DNA of 64,000 bases from Lachnospiraceae bacterium 3-1 (GTDB lineage: Bacteria > Bacillota > Clostridia > Lachnospirales > Lachnospiraceae), in contig KE159591.1 in NCBI GenBank assembly GCA_000403255.2, positions 83,823 through 147,822 of the forward strand, given 5' to 3'. The notes below the pieces were generated by a model. The model was not told where the DNA came from, did not search any database, and worked only from the letters and a program-made list of their open reading frames with translations. The position numbers and the translations under genes were made by a program. Shown piece by piece: positions 9,318-18,594 of the stretch (positions are counted from its first letter, which is position 1; every line of letters begins with the position of its first letter).

Positions 9318-10433
9318 CTATTTTGTACCCTGAGATTTATGTATTATGACATCATAAGGAATATTGATAATATCTTCCACGGATTTTCCTTCGATGACGG
9401 CGCACAATTCCTGCACAGCTTGGGTTCCCATGGAATTCTCATTTTGCTTTACATAGATAAAATCATATTCGTCCATATAAGCTTCCGACAAACAATCAAA
9501 AACAGCAATTTCCCTTTTCAGATTCATTGACTTAAGCGCTCTCCCAAAAAGAACGCCCATCTGGAATTCTACAATAAGAAAAGCAGTGCATTCTATGTTT
9601 TTTTTGATTACCTTCATAATCTCTGAAGGATCAAAGTGAATGTTTTCCAGTACCATATCTTCTGCCGCTGGATCGTAGCACTGTATCGTGTCAATTACCC
9701 CTTTCACATCTTCATGCTCCATGATACCGTCCGCAAAACCATTGTGGCGTTCGCTAATCGTAGAGGTATTGCTGAAAGAATGGGATACAAAGCATATTTT
9801 CTTATGTCCTCGTGAAATCAATATCTGCGTCAGTTTTTTTGAGGCGGAATAATTGTCTGTTTTTACACAGGGAATTGGTATTCCCTTCATCTGCCTGTCG
9901 ATCAAAACCATTGGAAATTTATCCATCACAAGCTGAAGAATCATACTGTTGTAGACTTCTCCCTGGGCGCACATTAAAATCAATCCTTTCACTCCAAGCA
10001 AAAGAGCTCTTCGAATCGCTTCATTTTCTTCTTCAATATTGCCATAGGAGCATCGAAACAACATATCATATCCTTTTCTCCGGCATTCTAATTCTATGCT
10101 GCGTAACAGCCCGCTTCCAAAATCGCTTCCAAACGCATCAAAAACTATGCCAATCAGCGGCCTTTTGGGGATTGTTCCCTCTTCTGAGAAGACGTCCCGG
10201 GCAAAAGCGTCGCTTTGGGTTCCGGCCACAAAGGAGCCTTTTCCCCTGCTTCGGGTAATATACTGATTTTCCGCCAGCATATCAAGCGCCCGTTTGCTTG
10301 TAATGCGGCTTACGCCGTATTCTTCCGATAATTCTTTCTCCGACGGAAGTTTATCCCCCTGGGCAAATATACCGCACTGGATCTTATTCAGCAAATCCGA
10401 ATATATTTGCTCGTACATAATTGTCTTTCCCAT
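9318..10433 (-). CDS. GntR-family regulator with LacI-type sugar-binding domain
   Basis: 371 aa. Residues 1-70 form a GntR winged helix (YEQIYSDLLNKIQCG, DKLPSEKELSEEYGVSR, ITRSRGKGSFV). Residues from about 95 form a periplasmic-binding-like effector domain (RPLIGIVFDAFGSDFG, GLILMCAQGEVYNS, MVLIDRQMKGIPIPCVKTDN), the architecture of AraR-type repressors. It stands upstream of and parallel to the mannoside operon with a 335-base gap that holds repeated AT-rich sites, so it most likely controls that operon in response to a sugar. Whether it represses or activates is not visible. Confidence 0.9.
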   Translation of the reverse strand: MGKTIMYEQIYSDLLNKIQCGIFAQGDKLPSEKELSEEYGVSRITSKRALDMLAENQYITRSRGKGSFVAGTQSDAFARDVFSEEGTIPKRPLIGIVFDAFGSDFGSGLLRSIELECRRKGYDMLFRCSYGNIEEENEAIRRALLLGVKGLILMCAQGEVYNSMILQLVMDKFPMVLIDRQMKGIPIPCVKTDNYSASKKLTQILISRGHKKICFVSHSFSNTSTISERHNGFADGIMEHEDVKGVIDTIQCYDPAAEDMVLENIHFDPSEIMKVIKKNIECTAFLIVEFQMGVLFGRALKSMNLKREIAVFDCLSEAYMDEYDFIYVKQNENSMGTQAVQELCAVIEGKSVEDIINIPYDVIIHKSQGTK

Positions 10434-10468
10434 AACTTTCCCTCAATTCCTGGTATATAGTTTAAGAA

Positions 10469-10616
10469 AGAATCCTGCTTTGCAGGATTCTCCGCCTGCG
10501 GCGGGTCGCTTTGCGACAAATTTCCACTCCGCCGCAGTGCGATAGGAGCCTTTTTATTCTATAGGAAAGATACTTTCACGCGTTAGCGTGACAAGGTATT
10601 TCCTATAGAATAAAAA
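10469..10616. repeat. compound palindromic intergenic repeat
   Basis: Four hairpins stand in a row: AGAATCCTGC/GCAGGATTCT (10469-10491), CCGC/GCGG (10492-10501), GTCGC/GCGAC (10505-10517), and a 66-base near-palindrome (10551-10616). The arms of the last share TTTTTATTCTATAGGAAA and end in TCACGC around a GTTA loop. Half of this last palindrome recurs at 17181-17209. This resembles REP/MITE-like dispersed elements. It may also serve as a terminator for the ABC genes on the minus strand or for transcripts entering from either side. Confidence 0.7.
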
Positions 10617-10702
10617 ATTGCTATTAATTGGTTTAGCAATAACAGTTTAGCACAAAAACGGATATACAACAAGAATATAAGGTTTGAAAAATACTCTAGG
10701 GA

Positions 10703-11464
10703 TTACAGACGCTTTTGATCAAAACAAACCACTGACGCTGCCATACACAAGACAATGGATACTCCGGCTGCTGTCATAGCAGCATAATAGCTTTCCGGGC
10801 TTTCTGCTCCTTGCAAAAGCGCCAAACCCTCTATGAGCTTTGCTGGCAGAAAGGTTTGAAATCTAGGAAACATATGCAAAAGATAAATCCCCATAACCAC
10901 GCCGCCAGTCTCCAGCATCACTTGTGCACTGTTTTGTGCCACCGTGGAAAAAAATACGAGAAAAGCAATGACCCAAACACCGAATAACCAATTGCAGACT
11001 GCCGCAAAAAGCAGATTTTTCGCAATGCTGTTATCCCAGAAATAAGCATTATAGACATAAGTAATCCCAAAGCCGATGAGATACAGCGCCGTCCATCCGC
11101 CAGACAAAAGCAATGATTTTGACGCCAGGATTTTTCTACGGGATAATCCCTTCGTTACCACAGGAATCAAGGTTCCTCTCTGATATTCCCCTGTAAAAGT
11201 TCCACTGCAAAGCAGAACAAATACAAGAAGCGTCATGGGAATATTTTTATAAAACTGCACCCAGGAAGTCATGGCATCCACTGTAACCGTTGTAGTTACA
11301 AGCCCTGTATCCGCCAGAGATTCCGATAAAGTTTCCATGAGCCAGGGTGTAAGCTTGGCTGCAGCCGGATTCATAATACCGAATAAGGCAAAAATCAACA
11401 GCAGCACCAGCATACGCCCTGTGCGCTTCCACTCCATCCACTCCTTTTTCAGAAATGCTTTCAT
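10703..11464 (-). CDS. ABC-2 type transporter permease
   Basis: 253 aa with about six hydrophobic spans, beginning MKAFLKKEWMEWKRTGR and LVLLLIFALFGIMNPAAAKL. The pattern (short amphipathic N-terminus, GTFTGEYQRGTLIPVVTKGLSRRKIL, then several spans) is typical of ABC-2 exporter membrane subunits. It is the last gene of the operon XRE regulator, PLDc_N membrane protein, ABC ATPase, permease. The exported substrate is unknown; such pairs often handle peptides or drugs. Confidence 0.85.
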   Translation of the reverse strand: MKAFLKKEWMEWKRTGRMLVLLLIFALFGIMNPAAAKLTPWLMETLSESLADTGLVTTTVTVDAMTSWVQFYKNIPMTLLVFVLLCSGTFTGEYQRGTLIPVVTKGLSRRKILASKSLLLSGGWTALYLIGFGITYVYNAYFWDNSIAKNLLFAAVCNWLFGVWVIAFLVFFSTVAQNSAQVMLETGGVVMGIYLLHMFPRFQTFLPAKLIEGLALLQGAESPESYYAAMTAAGVSIVLCMAASVVCFDQKRL

Positions 11465-11504
11465 TTGTCCGCCACCTCCAGAAACAAATTTTTCAGGAAT
11501 CCTC

Positions 11505-12401
11505 TCATTTGCCTACCACCTCCAGAAACAAATCCTCCAAATCCATCTCTCGCTGCTCCATACGTAAAAGGGCAAGCCTATGATCAGCAACAAATTTAAG
11601 GATTTCCCATTGACGCTCAGGTTCTTCCAACAAAAGTCGTTTTTTTTCCAAAGGTTTCAAAAAAGGAAATTCCAACAAGAGCATTCTGGCATCTTCTGGC
11701 CTTTCTGTTTCCAGCTCTGTTCCAGCCGTTTTTTTGCTTTTGCACACTTCCTCCACAGACCCTTGTAAGACAATTTCACCCTTATGGAGAAAGGCAACCT
11801 GATCACAGATATGCTCCACATCGGAAAGAATATGGGTGGAAAACAACACGGTAGTCTGCTGCTTTGCCGCAGCCAAAATATCCAAAAGCTCCCTTCTCCC
11901 TGTGGGGTCCAGCGCAGAAGCCGGCTCATCGCAAATCAAAAGTTTTGGGCGTCCGAACAACGCCTGTGCAATTCCCAGCCGCTGCTTCATCCCACGGGAA
12001 AATCCTTTGATACGGCCTTTCTCCTTGTCCAATCCTACCAGACACAGCAATTCCGCACTGCGGTTCTCCATCTCCCCTTTTGTCATGCCAGCAATTTCTC
12101 CACAAAAGCGCAAATATTCCACTGCCGTCATATAAGAATAGAATTCTGGCACATCTGGCAGATACCCCACAAAACGGTTGGTAGGGGTATTGCCATAACA
12201 GACTGGCATTCCATTGAGTGTGATCTCTCCACGATCCGCCAGCAGCAATCCAAGAATCAATTTCATCGTTGTGGTTTTCCCTGCGCCATTTTGTCCCACA
12301 AACCCAAATACCGTATGTTCTGGAATAGTAAAACTCACATCCCGCAATACCTCTTTTTCTCCAAACCCCTTTGCCACATGAGAAAGAGTTAAAAGTTCCA
12401 T
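11505..12401 (-). CDS. ABC transporter ATP-binding protein
   Basis: 298 aa from the ATG at 12401, which has a GGAGGAAA site. The open frame continues upstream into the preceding gene and is rejected. Walker A is GQNGAGKTTTMKLI, the Q-loop region YLPDVPEFYSYMT, the signature FSRGMKQRLGIAQAL and Walker B LLICDEPASALDP. This is the standard ATPase of an ABC-2 exporter, paired with the permease encoded 40 bases downstream. A C-terminal extension of about 80 residues is usual in this subfamily. Confidence 0.93.
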   Translation of the reverse strand: MELLTLSHVAKGFGEKEVLRDVSFTIPEHTVFGFVGQNGAGKTTTMKLILGLLLADRGEITLNGMPVCYGNTPTNRFVGYLPDVPEFYSYMTAVEYLRFCGEIAGMTKGEMENRSAELLCLVGLDKEKGRIKGFSRGMKQRLGIAQALFGRPKLLICDEPASALDPTGRRELLDILAAAKQQTTVLFSTHILSDVEHICDQVAFLHKGEIVLQGSVEEVCKSKKTAGTELETERPEDARMLLLEFPFLKPLEKKRLLLEEPERQWEILKFVADHRLALLRMEQREMDLEDLFLEVVGK

Positions 12402-12402
12402 A

Positions 12403-12609
12403 TTAAATTTCCTCCCTTCCCAAAAGGAAATATAAAATAGGACCCACAAACTGCATTCCCACAATAACAACAGCAATCCACAAGCCTCGGCTGCCACGTT
12501 TATAATTCTTGTGAGTCAAAATATGAAACAACGTATAGAGGAACAACACAACCTGCACCACAATCAGCGGAATCAAAAAAGGTAGTAATTCTCTAAGATC
12601 AGGCATCAC
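12403..12609 (-). CDS. small membrane protein with PLDc_N-like domain
   Basis: 68 aa with two membrane helices (LLPFLIPLIVVQVVLFLYTL and LWIAVVIVGMQFVGPILYFL) joined by a basic loop, ending LLGREE. This matches the phospholipase-D nuclease N-terminal domain found alone beside ABC genes. It overlaps the regulator stop by 4 bases and ends 1 base before the ATPase start, so all are co-translated. No catalytic HKD motif is present; the role is unknown. Confidence 0.8.
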   Translation of the reverse strand: MMPDLRELLPFLIPLIVVQVVLFLYTLFHILTHKNYKRGSRGLWIAVVIVGMQFVGPILYFLLGREEI

Positions 12610-13730
12610 TTTTCTCCTCCTTCCAGAACTCTTTTTACAATGCTTTGAAATTCTTTGTTCTCTTTGAAACCTTCAAAAGCAGGATGAGCAAAGATTTCCT
12701 GGACACTTTGCAGCATAAATCCCTTGTCCCGGGGAGCCATGCTTCCAAGAGGAAGAGCCTCAATCCATACATCCAGCAAATCAAAATATGCGTCGCCATG
12801 AAGCGCCATCTGCTCTGATCCCCAAAGCTCGTGGATACATTTTTCAAATTGACGGAGAGACGCAAGCGCCTCCTCATTGTTTCCATTTCCGGCAAAAACA
12901 ATGGCTGCCTGACAATAAAACTGCGCTGCAACATTGGGATGAAGCTGCTCTAAATGGTACAAATCCATTAATCCTTTGACTCTCTGTATGGTTTTTTCAC
13001 ACCGCTCCATATCATTTTCATACAAAGATAAAGATAACACAGCATTTCCCACCAGATTTAACAGACTGGTATATTCTTTCACCTGAACATAATTTTTTGC
13101 CTCCTGTATTTTCCCAGCCATTCGGTATGCCTGAACCAATACTCCTCCATCCTGCCCTGCTAGCCGACTTGGGTCTAAAGCCGGTTCCAATGCCTCAATC
13201 ACTTCATCCGCCCTGCCAAGCTGAAGATTCAGCCCTGCCTTCAATGACAAGGCATCGCTGCACACCAGAGTATCCTTGCAGTGATCCAGAATACGGTCAC
13301 ACCATTGGATGGCCTCTTGCAGCATCTTTTTTCCTTCTTCCTGACTCTTAGCCAGCATAAAATGATTCCAACACAAAATACTAAGCTGTAGTAAAAATGG
13401 ATAACAGGAATAATACCGATGGGCCATAGCACGAACCTTCTGCGCCGCTTCATCAAATGGAAGATTTACAAAATCCTTTGATAGTTCTCCATAACAACGA
13501 CGAATCTGCTCCCTGGAAAGCTGAGCTTCATACCCAATCAGCTCGTCTATGGTCACACCGAAAAAGACCGCAAGCCTTGGCAGCAGTAAAATATCTGGCA
13601 TACTCTGGGCATTTTCCCATTTGGAAACAGAAGCCTTGGTTACCCCAAGGAAATCTGCCAGTTCTTCCTGGGTAAGTTTCCTTTCCCGACGCAGCCGGGT
13701 AATATTCTCTGATAAATTCAGTTCATTCAT
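12606..13730 (-). CDS. XRE-family regulator with long helical sensor region
   Basis: 374 aa. The N-terminal helix-turn-helix reads LTQEELADFLGVTKASVSKW at residues 19-38. The remaining 300 residues are helical, with repeat-like segments resembling TPR-type sensor domains of Rgg/PlcR-like regulators. It is the first gene of the ABC operon and probably regulates it. The effector is unknown; a peptide is one possibility for this architecture. Confidence 0.87.
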   Translation of the reverse strand: MNELNLSENITRLRRERKLTQEELADFLGVTKASVSKWENAQSMPDILLLPRLAVFFGVTIDELIGYEAQLSREQIRRCYGELSKDFVNLPFDEAAQKVRAMAHRYYSCYPFLLQLSILCWNHFMLAKSQEEGKKMLQEAIQWCDRILDHCKDTLVCSDALSLKAGLNLQLGRADEVIEALEPALDPSRLAGQDGGVLVQAYRMAGKIQEAKNYVQVKEYTSLLNLVGNAVLSLSLYENDMERCEKTIQRVKGLMDLYHLEQLHPNVAAQFYCQAAIVFAGNGNNEEALASLRQFEKCIHELWGSEQMALHGDAYFDLLDVWIEALPLGSMAPRDKGFMLQSVQEIFAHPAFEGFKENKEFQSIVKRVLEGGEK

Positions 13731-13876
13731 ATGATTTCTCCTTCTGATATGGTGCCTTTATTATAATAAACAAAACCCTTATTTTTCAATCGAATGCACC
13801 GATACTTTAGAAGATAAAATCAACCATCAGGAAACTTCACCAGAAAAAATCAAGGCAAAAAGAAACATACTTTATG

Positions 13877-14698
13877 TTACGCTTCTCCACCTGTTTTTGG
13901 CAATTCTTCTAGAGAATGAAAGGTATATCCCATCTCCTCCCATTTTGTCAGCAGCTCATCCATAATTTCTCCATTTGTCTTTGAAGTATTATGTAACAAA
14001 ACAACAGCTCCCGGATGTACTCGTTTCAGCAATTTATCAAAAGCCTCCTCATGGGTAGGCTGACTGTCCTGGTTCCAGTCCACATAGGCAAGGCTCCAAA
14101 AAACCGTTTGGTAACCCAAATCCTTTGCAAGCTGCAAGCTGGATTTGCTGTACTTTCCCTGGGGCGGACGATAATATTTCTCCATAGGCGTCCCTATGGT
14201 CTGTTCATACAGCGTTTCCAGCTCTCCCAGCTCCTTGGTAAATTCCTCTTTCCCCATCTTGGACATATCTGGATGATGATAACTATGATTTCCAACAATA
14301 TGCCCTTCTTCTAACATGCGCTTCACCAAATCAGGACTGGTTTCCAAATAATTTCCAACCACAAAAAAAGCTGCCTTTGCCTGATGTTTTTTTAATGCAT
14401 CTAAAATTGCTGGTGTGTTTCCATTTTCAAATCCACAGTCAAAGGTAAGATACAAAATCTTTTCCTGGGTATCCTTTGCATAATAAGCATTGTACTCTTC
14501 CATTTCCTGAATGGTTGCATTGGCAACCGGAAGCTTCCCTTCCTCCTGAAAGCTCAATCCCCAGTTTTCCTCTGCATCGGTCTGGATGGCTGAACTTATG
14601 GTAGGAGCAATCTGAGCTGCAAACCGACCTAGAAGAAAAGAACCTGCAAATAAAACAATAACTGCCAAGCATGATGTTATTTTTATTTTCCGTAACAC
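13877..14698 (-). CDS. polysaccharide deacetylase, PdaA-like
   Basis: 273 aa from a GTG at 14698 preceded by AAAAGGAG; an in-frame ATG at 14737 lacks such a site. A membrane anchor or signal (SCLAVIVLFAGSFLLGRF) precedes a NodB fold with LTFDCGFENGNTPAIL, the zinc-binding GNHSYHHPDMSK, YRPPQGKYS and AVVLLHNTSK. TFDCG in place of TFDDG fits the PdaA branch, which removes N-acetyl groups from muramic acid during spore-cortex muramic-lactam formation. The gene is monocistronic. Confidence 0.88.
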   Translation of the reverse strand: MLRKIKITSCLAVIVLFAGSFLLGRFAAQIAPTISSAIQTDAEENWGLSFQEEGKLPVANATIQEMEEYNAYYAKDTQEKILYLTFDCGFENGNTPAILDALKKHQAKAAFFVVGNYLETSPDLVKRMLEEGHIVGNHSYHHPDMSKMGKEEFTKELGELETLYEQTIGTPMEKYYRPPQGKYSKSSLQLAKDLGYQTVFWSLAYVDWNQDSQPTHEEAFDKLLKRVHPGAVVLLHNTSKTNGEIMDELLTKWEEMGYTFHSLEELPKTGGEA

Positions 14699-15256
14699 AT
14701 TAACTCCTTTTCCACTCTTATCCATAGGTAAGGGCAAAACTTAAACATCCTGTTGATTTCATGGACAGTCTGTCTCCTTTGCCATTCCTATCTGATAAAG
14801 AGCAAATTTCTTTTTTACATTATATTTGCCCAAAAGTCTTTTCATGCCGGAAAGGAGATATTCCTGAAACTTTTTATAACATGATAAATACTATCGCTTT
14901 ATCTGTTGCAACTTCAATTTTGCCACTGAGAATTTCCCAGAATTCCACCGTATTTTCCATACCAGCAATAGGAGTAACATCTTGTAAGCAACAAGGAAAC
15001 TTGTCAGCCCTTTTACCGGATGGCGCTTGCAAAGCAAGTGTGGGCAGAATGATCCGCAGATATGTCGATGTAGTGATGATTGATGATACACCATATTTTT
15101 TAATATGAATGGGGAGAATCCATCGTTTACTGCGCATAAAAAATGCTTCCACAATATTTTTACACTTATACAGAATCTTCTGAATTTTGTCCCCACGGAA
15201 TAGATTTCATTCTTTTCAATTAATTCCATTTGTCAATCATATGTTTACTCACAAAA
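14699..15256. other. 558-base gap with no convincing gene
   Basis: Open frames exist on both strands (for example 14761-15108 plus and 14874-15152 minus), but none has a ribosome site, a family match or a believable start. A hairpin (GCGCTTGCAAAGCAAGTG, near 15025) is present. It may contain a degraded gene; I cannot identify one. Confidence 0.5.
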
Positions 15257-16039
15257 TTAACCCGCCATATGATGTATTGTCACCGTCTGATAAGGAATTT
15301 CTATGTCATTCTTTTTAAATTCTTTTACCAGGGAAGCACGAATATCACTGCATGCCTTAAAATTATCATTCAAATCTCTCGTCCAAATGGTAGTCTTTAA
15401 CGTAACGCCATCCGCTACAAAGCTGCTTACTGTAACACTGCTCTTATCCGTGTCTATGGTAAGCTCATGGGTTGCACATATTTCCTTCATCACAGATATG
15501 GCCTTCTCAATATCCGTATCATAGGAGACCACTACCTCAATAAAATTCCCAACATTCTCTGTATAATTTGTGTTTATAATAACGGCTGAATCCATAATGG
15601 AATTGGGAACAATGCAGCATTCCCCGTTAAACTGACGGATTACGGTATGCCGTATGGTTACATCGCTTACCACTCCTTCAGCTATCACGGTTCCACCCTG
15701 AATAACCCTTATTTTTTCATCTACATTATAAGGCTTGGACGCCGATACCGAAATTCCGCTTATAACATTCGCCAATGCCTGCTGTGCAGCAAAGGTTGCA
15801 ATTGCCACAATCAATGTACCACTTTGCAGCAAAGCCTTACTGATATCTTTTGTAATGTCAAACTGCTGAACCAAACTGTAAATAATCACAATATCAATAA
15901 ATACATTGATGGCGCTTTTTAAAAAACGAAGATGAATTGCATTTGTTTTTTTGGAAGCAAGCCGGTAACACAAATTTACCATCTGATTTAATGCCAATCC
16001 AACCCCCACAAATAACGCTATTTTAAATAACCAATCCAT
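15257..16039 (-). CDS. small-conductance mechanosensitive channel, MscS family
   Basis: 260 aa from the ATG at 16039 with a GGAGGAAA site; the frame runs 4 codons further to a TTG. There are three hydrophobic helices. The pore-lining one is rich in Ala and Gly (GTLIVAIATFAAQQALANVI), as in the MscS TM3. The beta domain follows (YNVDEKIRVIQGGTVIAEGV, IRHTVIRQFNGECCIVPNSI), then the alpha/beta cage. It should act as an osmotic safety valve in the cytoplasmic membrane. It is transcribed divergently from the SGNH lipoprotein. Confidence 0.92.
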   Translation of the reverse strand: MDWLFKIALFVGVGLALNQMVNLCYRLASKKTNAIHLRFLKSAINVFIDIVIIYSLVQQFDITKDISKALLQSGTLIVAIATFAAQQALANVISGISVSASKPYNVDEKIRVIQGGTVIAEGVVSDVTIRHTVIRQFNGECCIVPNSIMDSAVIINTNYTENVGNFIEVVVSYDTDIEKAISVMKEICATHELTIDTDKSSVTVSSFVADGVTLKTTIWTRDLNDNFKACSDIRASLVKEFKKNDIEIPYQTVTIHHMAG

Positions 16040-16133
16040 ATTTTCCTCCAATCATCTCTTTTTTGATTGCATGGATAAATTTACTTATCCCCATTGTAAT
16101 TAACATATACTGTATGGTCAAGACAAAGTTTAA

Positions 16134-16163
16134 TTGCCGCCAAGTATTTGGTCATGTTATAAT
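16134..16163 (+). promoter_or_regulatory. putative promoter of the SGNH lipoprotein gene
   Basis: TTGCCG (16134-16139) is followed after 18 bases by TATAAT (16158-16163), about 70 bases before the start codon. Confidence 0.5.
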
Positions 16164-16231
16164 ATTCCATATGCAGCATATGAGTTTCTCAATGACCTAG
16201 CACAAATTCAACAAGAAAGGAACCCTGACTT

Positions 16232-17188
16232 ATGAAGGAAAAATATTTTAAGCACAACAGAAACATCCAAAGAAAATATTGGAGCAAAACCAGCACATGT
16301 TGCTTTCTGCTGATTCTGGCTTTGCTCCTTGGCGGTTGTTCCTCTCCTACTTCCACGAAAAAAAATACTCCTTCTGCCAAAACACCAACGCCAGCCGTCA
16401 CCGAAACACCAACGCCAACTGTTACCGAAACGCCGGAATCAAAAGAACAGTCCTTGGAAGACACCGAGGAAACATTTGATTTCAACCAGTCCCTAACATT
16501 AAAAGCTCCTAATCCAGCGGCTGGGGAAACCCCAAGAGTCTTATTTGTAGGCAACAGCCATACCTATACGAACGATTTACCAATCATTTTTTCTGAAATT
16601 GCAGCGGCAATGGGACATCAAAGCGATGTACAGGAGTTAACAGAAGGCTCTTACACTTTGACGCTATTTGCAGATCATACCGATGAGCTTGGCTCCATGC
16701 TAAATCAAAAGCTCACCGAAGAAACCTGGGATTTTGTAATCTTACAGGAAAATACAAATGATGCATTTTCCTTCCCAGAGGAAAATATGCTTCCTGCTGC
16801 GGCTTCTTTGGATGAAAAAATCCGGGCAGCAGGAGGACAGACTGCTCTTCTTATGACCTGGACCCCAAAAGAAGGGGCAAGCATTTTAGGACCAGAATAT
16901 GTCCAGTCTGTTCTGGCCCAGAATACCATTAGCGTCTCCAAGGAACTGGATAGCCTTCTCATTCCAGGAGGAGTAGCTTTTATGCGTTGTCTGGAACAAT
17001 ATCCTCAAATTGAATTATGGGACGAAGACGGTATGCATCCCTCCCTGGAAGGCTCTTATCTTGCAGCCTGCCTTGCCTATGCAGTAATCTTCCAAGAATC
17101 TCCTGTGGGATGTACCTACAACCCAGGGCTCGAGGAAGAAACTACCGCCCAACTCCAGGAACTGGCCGCTGGATTTCTTGTTCTATAG
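16232..17188 (+). CDS. SGNH/GDSL-type hydrolase lipoprotein
   Basis: 318 aa. A lipobox (LLLGGCSS) follows a basic N-terminus. A Thr/Pro/Glu-rich spacer of two repeats ([16 protein letters not shown]) tethers the catalytic domain to the cell surface. Block I is [13 protein letters not shown] with the nucleophile Ser, and block V is [13 protein letters not shown] with the Asp-x-x-His pair. The substrate is unknown, perhaps acyl or acetyl esters on polysaccharide. An AGAAAGGAA site precedes the ATG. Its TAG stop shares the palindrome CTATAG with the convergent molybdenum gene. Confidence 0.85.
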   Translation: MKEKYFKHNRNIQRKYWSKTSTCCFLLILALLLGGCSSPTSTKKNTPSAKTPTPAVTETPTPTVTETPESKEQSLEDTEETFDFNQSLTLKAPNPAAGETPRVLFVGNSHTYTNDLPIIFSEIAAAMGHQSDVQELTEGSYTLTLFADHTDELGSMLNQKLTEETWDFVILQENTNDAFSFPEENMLPAAASLDEKIRAAGGQTALLMTWTPKEGASILGPEYVQSVLAQNTISVSKELDSLLIPGGVAFMRCLEQYPQIELWDEDGMHPSLEGSYLAACLAYAVIFQESPVGCTYNPGLEEETTAQLQELAAGFLVL

Positions 17189-17209
17189 GAAAGACCTTGT
17201 CACGCTAAC
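17181..17209. repeat. half copy of the dispersed palindromic repeat
   Basis: The 29 bases starting TTCTATAGGAAAGACC and ending GTCACGCTAAC match the complement of the right arm of the 10551-10616 palindrome with one difference. Its CTATAG supplies stop codons to both converging genes, and the arm encodes the last residues of the MoaC frame. Confidence 0.75.
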
Positions 17210-18573
17210 TCCGTTTACATGAGAAAAATCACTTTTCCCTCCTGTTTTATCCACAAGATAGATTTCCCCAATCTTCATGTGCCTATCTAGCGCCTTGCAC
17301 ATATCATATATGGTTAAAAGCGCTAGATTAACCCCGGTCAATGCTTCCATTTCCACACCTGTTTTTCCTGTGACTTTTACGGTACAAAAACAGCAAATTT
17401 CTCTTTTTTGTGGGTCACCCTCAAATTCAATATGACAGTTTGTAATGGGAAGTATATGGCACATGGGAATCAGCTCTGAAGTTCTCTTCGCCCCCATAAT
17501 CCCAGCAGTAGCCGCTACGCCCAGAACATCACCCTTCTTTACCGTTCCTTGTTCAATTGCATCATAAACTTCCTGGTTTACCATAATTTTTCCAGTTGCT
17601 ACCGCTTGTACAAACCAACTGACCGCCATTTTGCTACTCTTTTCTTCTGGCAGCAGATAGTAATTATATTCAAAAGGCATCTCTGCCATGCTTTTCACTT
17701 TTACCTTCAGGCAATTTTTCTTCTTTTCTCCCCAGACGGGCACAAAATCATGGGCACGATACCCAACACTGGTAATATCCTTGGGAATTTCCTGTTCCAG
17801 ACAAAGACAGATGCCCCAGTCAGCCACCTCCATCCGGTGTGCATCTAACCGCCTGATATCTGCAATATTTTTACAACCTGTCAGTTTTGCCGCTTCCCGG
17901 TAAAGAGGTTTAGCAAAAATATCACGGGTCTTACCATACACCACACACCGCCCCTGATCCATCACCAGCAATTCCTGGCAAAACCGATAAATTTCATCTC
18001 TGCTGTGGGACACCAAAATTACCATGCCAGAGTAATCCCATAGCAGCTCCTCCAACTCCTTTTCCATTTGGTCTTTCAAAAACACATCCAGCGCAGAAAA
18101 AGGTTCATCCAGCAAAATGACATCCGGCTCACCTGCCATAATTCTTGCCAGGGCTGTCCGTTGCTGCTGGCCCCCTGACAATTCTCCTGGAAGTCTGTCT
18201 GCCAGGGATGTAAGCTGAAATTTTTCCATCATCTCCTCAATACGCCTTCGCTTTTCCGGTTTCCTGCCCTGTAGCCCGGCTCCAATATTTTCCGCCACCG
18301 TCATAGTAGGAAAAAGGGCATAATTCTGAAACAGATACCCAACCTTACGTTTCTGAGGCTTTGTATTTATTTTTCGTTCTGAATCAAACCACAAGGTTTC
18401 CCCCATCTTAATAAATCCCTTTTCTGGCTTTCCAATTCCTGCCAGCAATTTCAATGTCATGCTTTTTCCGCAGCCGGATGCCCCAGAATTCCAATTCGAT
18501 TGGAGTGTCCTTCAAATTCCACATCCAGACTGAACTCTCCTAGTGTTTTCTTGATTTGAACTACCGATTCCAT
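17183..18573 (-). pseudogene. modC: molybdate ABC ATPase ModC fused to MoaC, frameshifted
   Basis: The ATG at 18573 begins a ModC frame that reads to [13 protein letters not shown] and stops. The correct Walker A ([16 protein letters not shown]) continues one base out of phase. The shift lies in a run of four C at 18481-18484, one short of that needed. After it come [18 protein letters not shown], signature [16 protein letters not shown], Walker [13 protein letters not shown] and a TOBE-like region. Near 17605 the frame passes directly (SWFVQ to AVATGKI) into MoaC, the cyclic pyranopterin monophosphate synthase, with [16 protein letters not shown] and [20 protein letters not shown]. About 15 N-terminal MoaC residues are missing. 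The end is supplied by a dispersed repeat. Confidence 0.88.
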
Positions 18574-18594
18574 TTCTACATTCTCCTTGTGTTC

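Noticed and set aside
11505-12497. Longer start for the ABC ATPase
   Set aside because: The added residues overlap the PLDc_N gene; a GGAGG site fixes the start at 12401.
14761-15108. Plus-strand 115-aa open frame
   Set aside because: No ribosome site, no family match, and competing frames on the other strand.
18461-18573. In-frame TGA in modC as a selenocysteine codon
   Set aside because: The TGA lies in the wrong frame after a one-base slip; reading through it would not restore ModC sequence.
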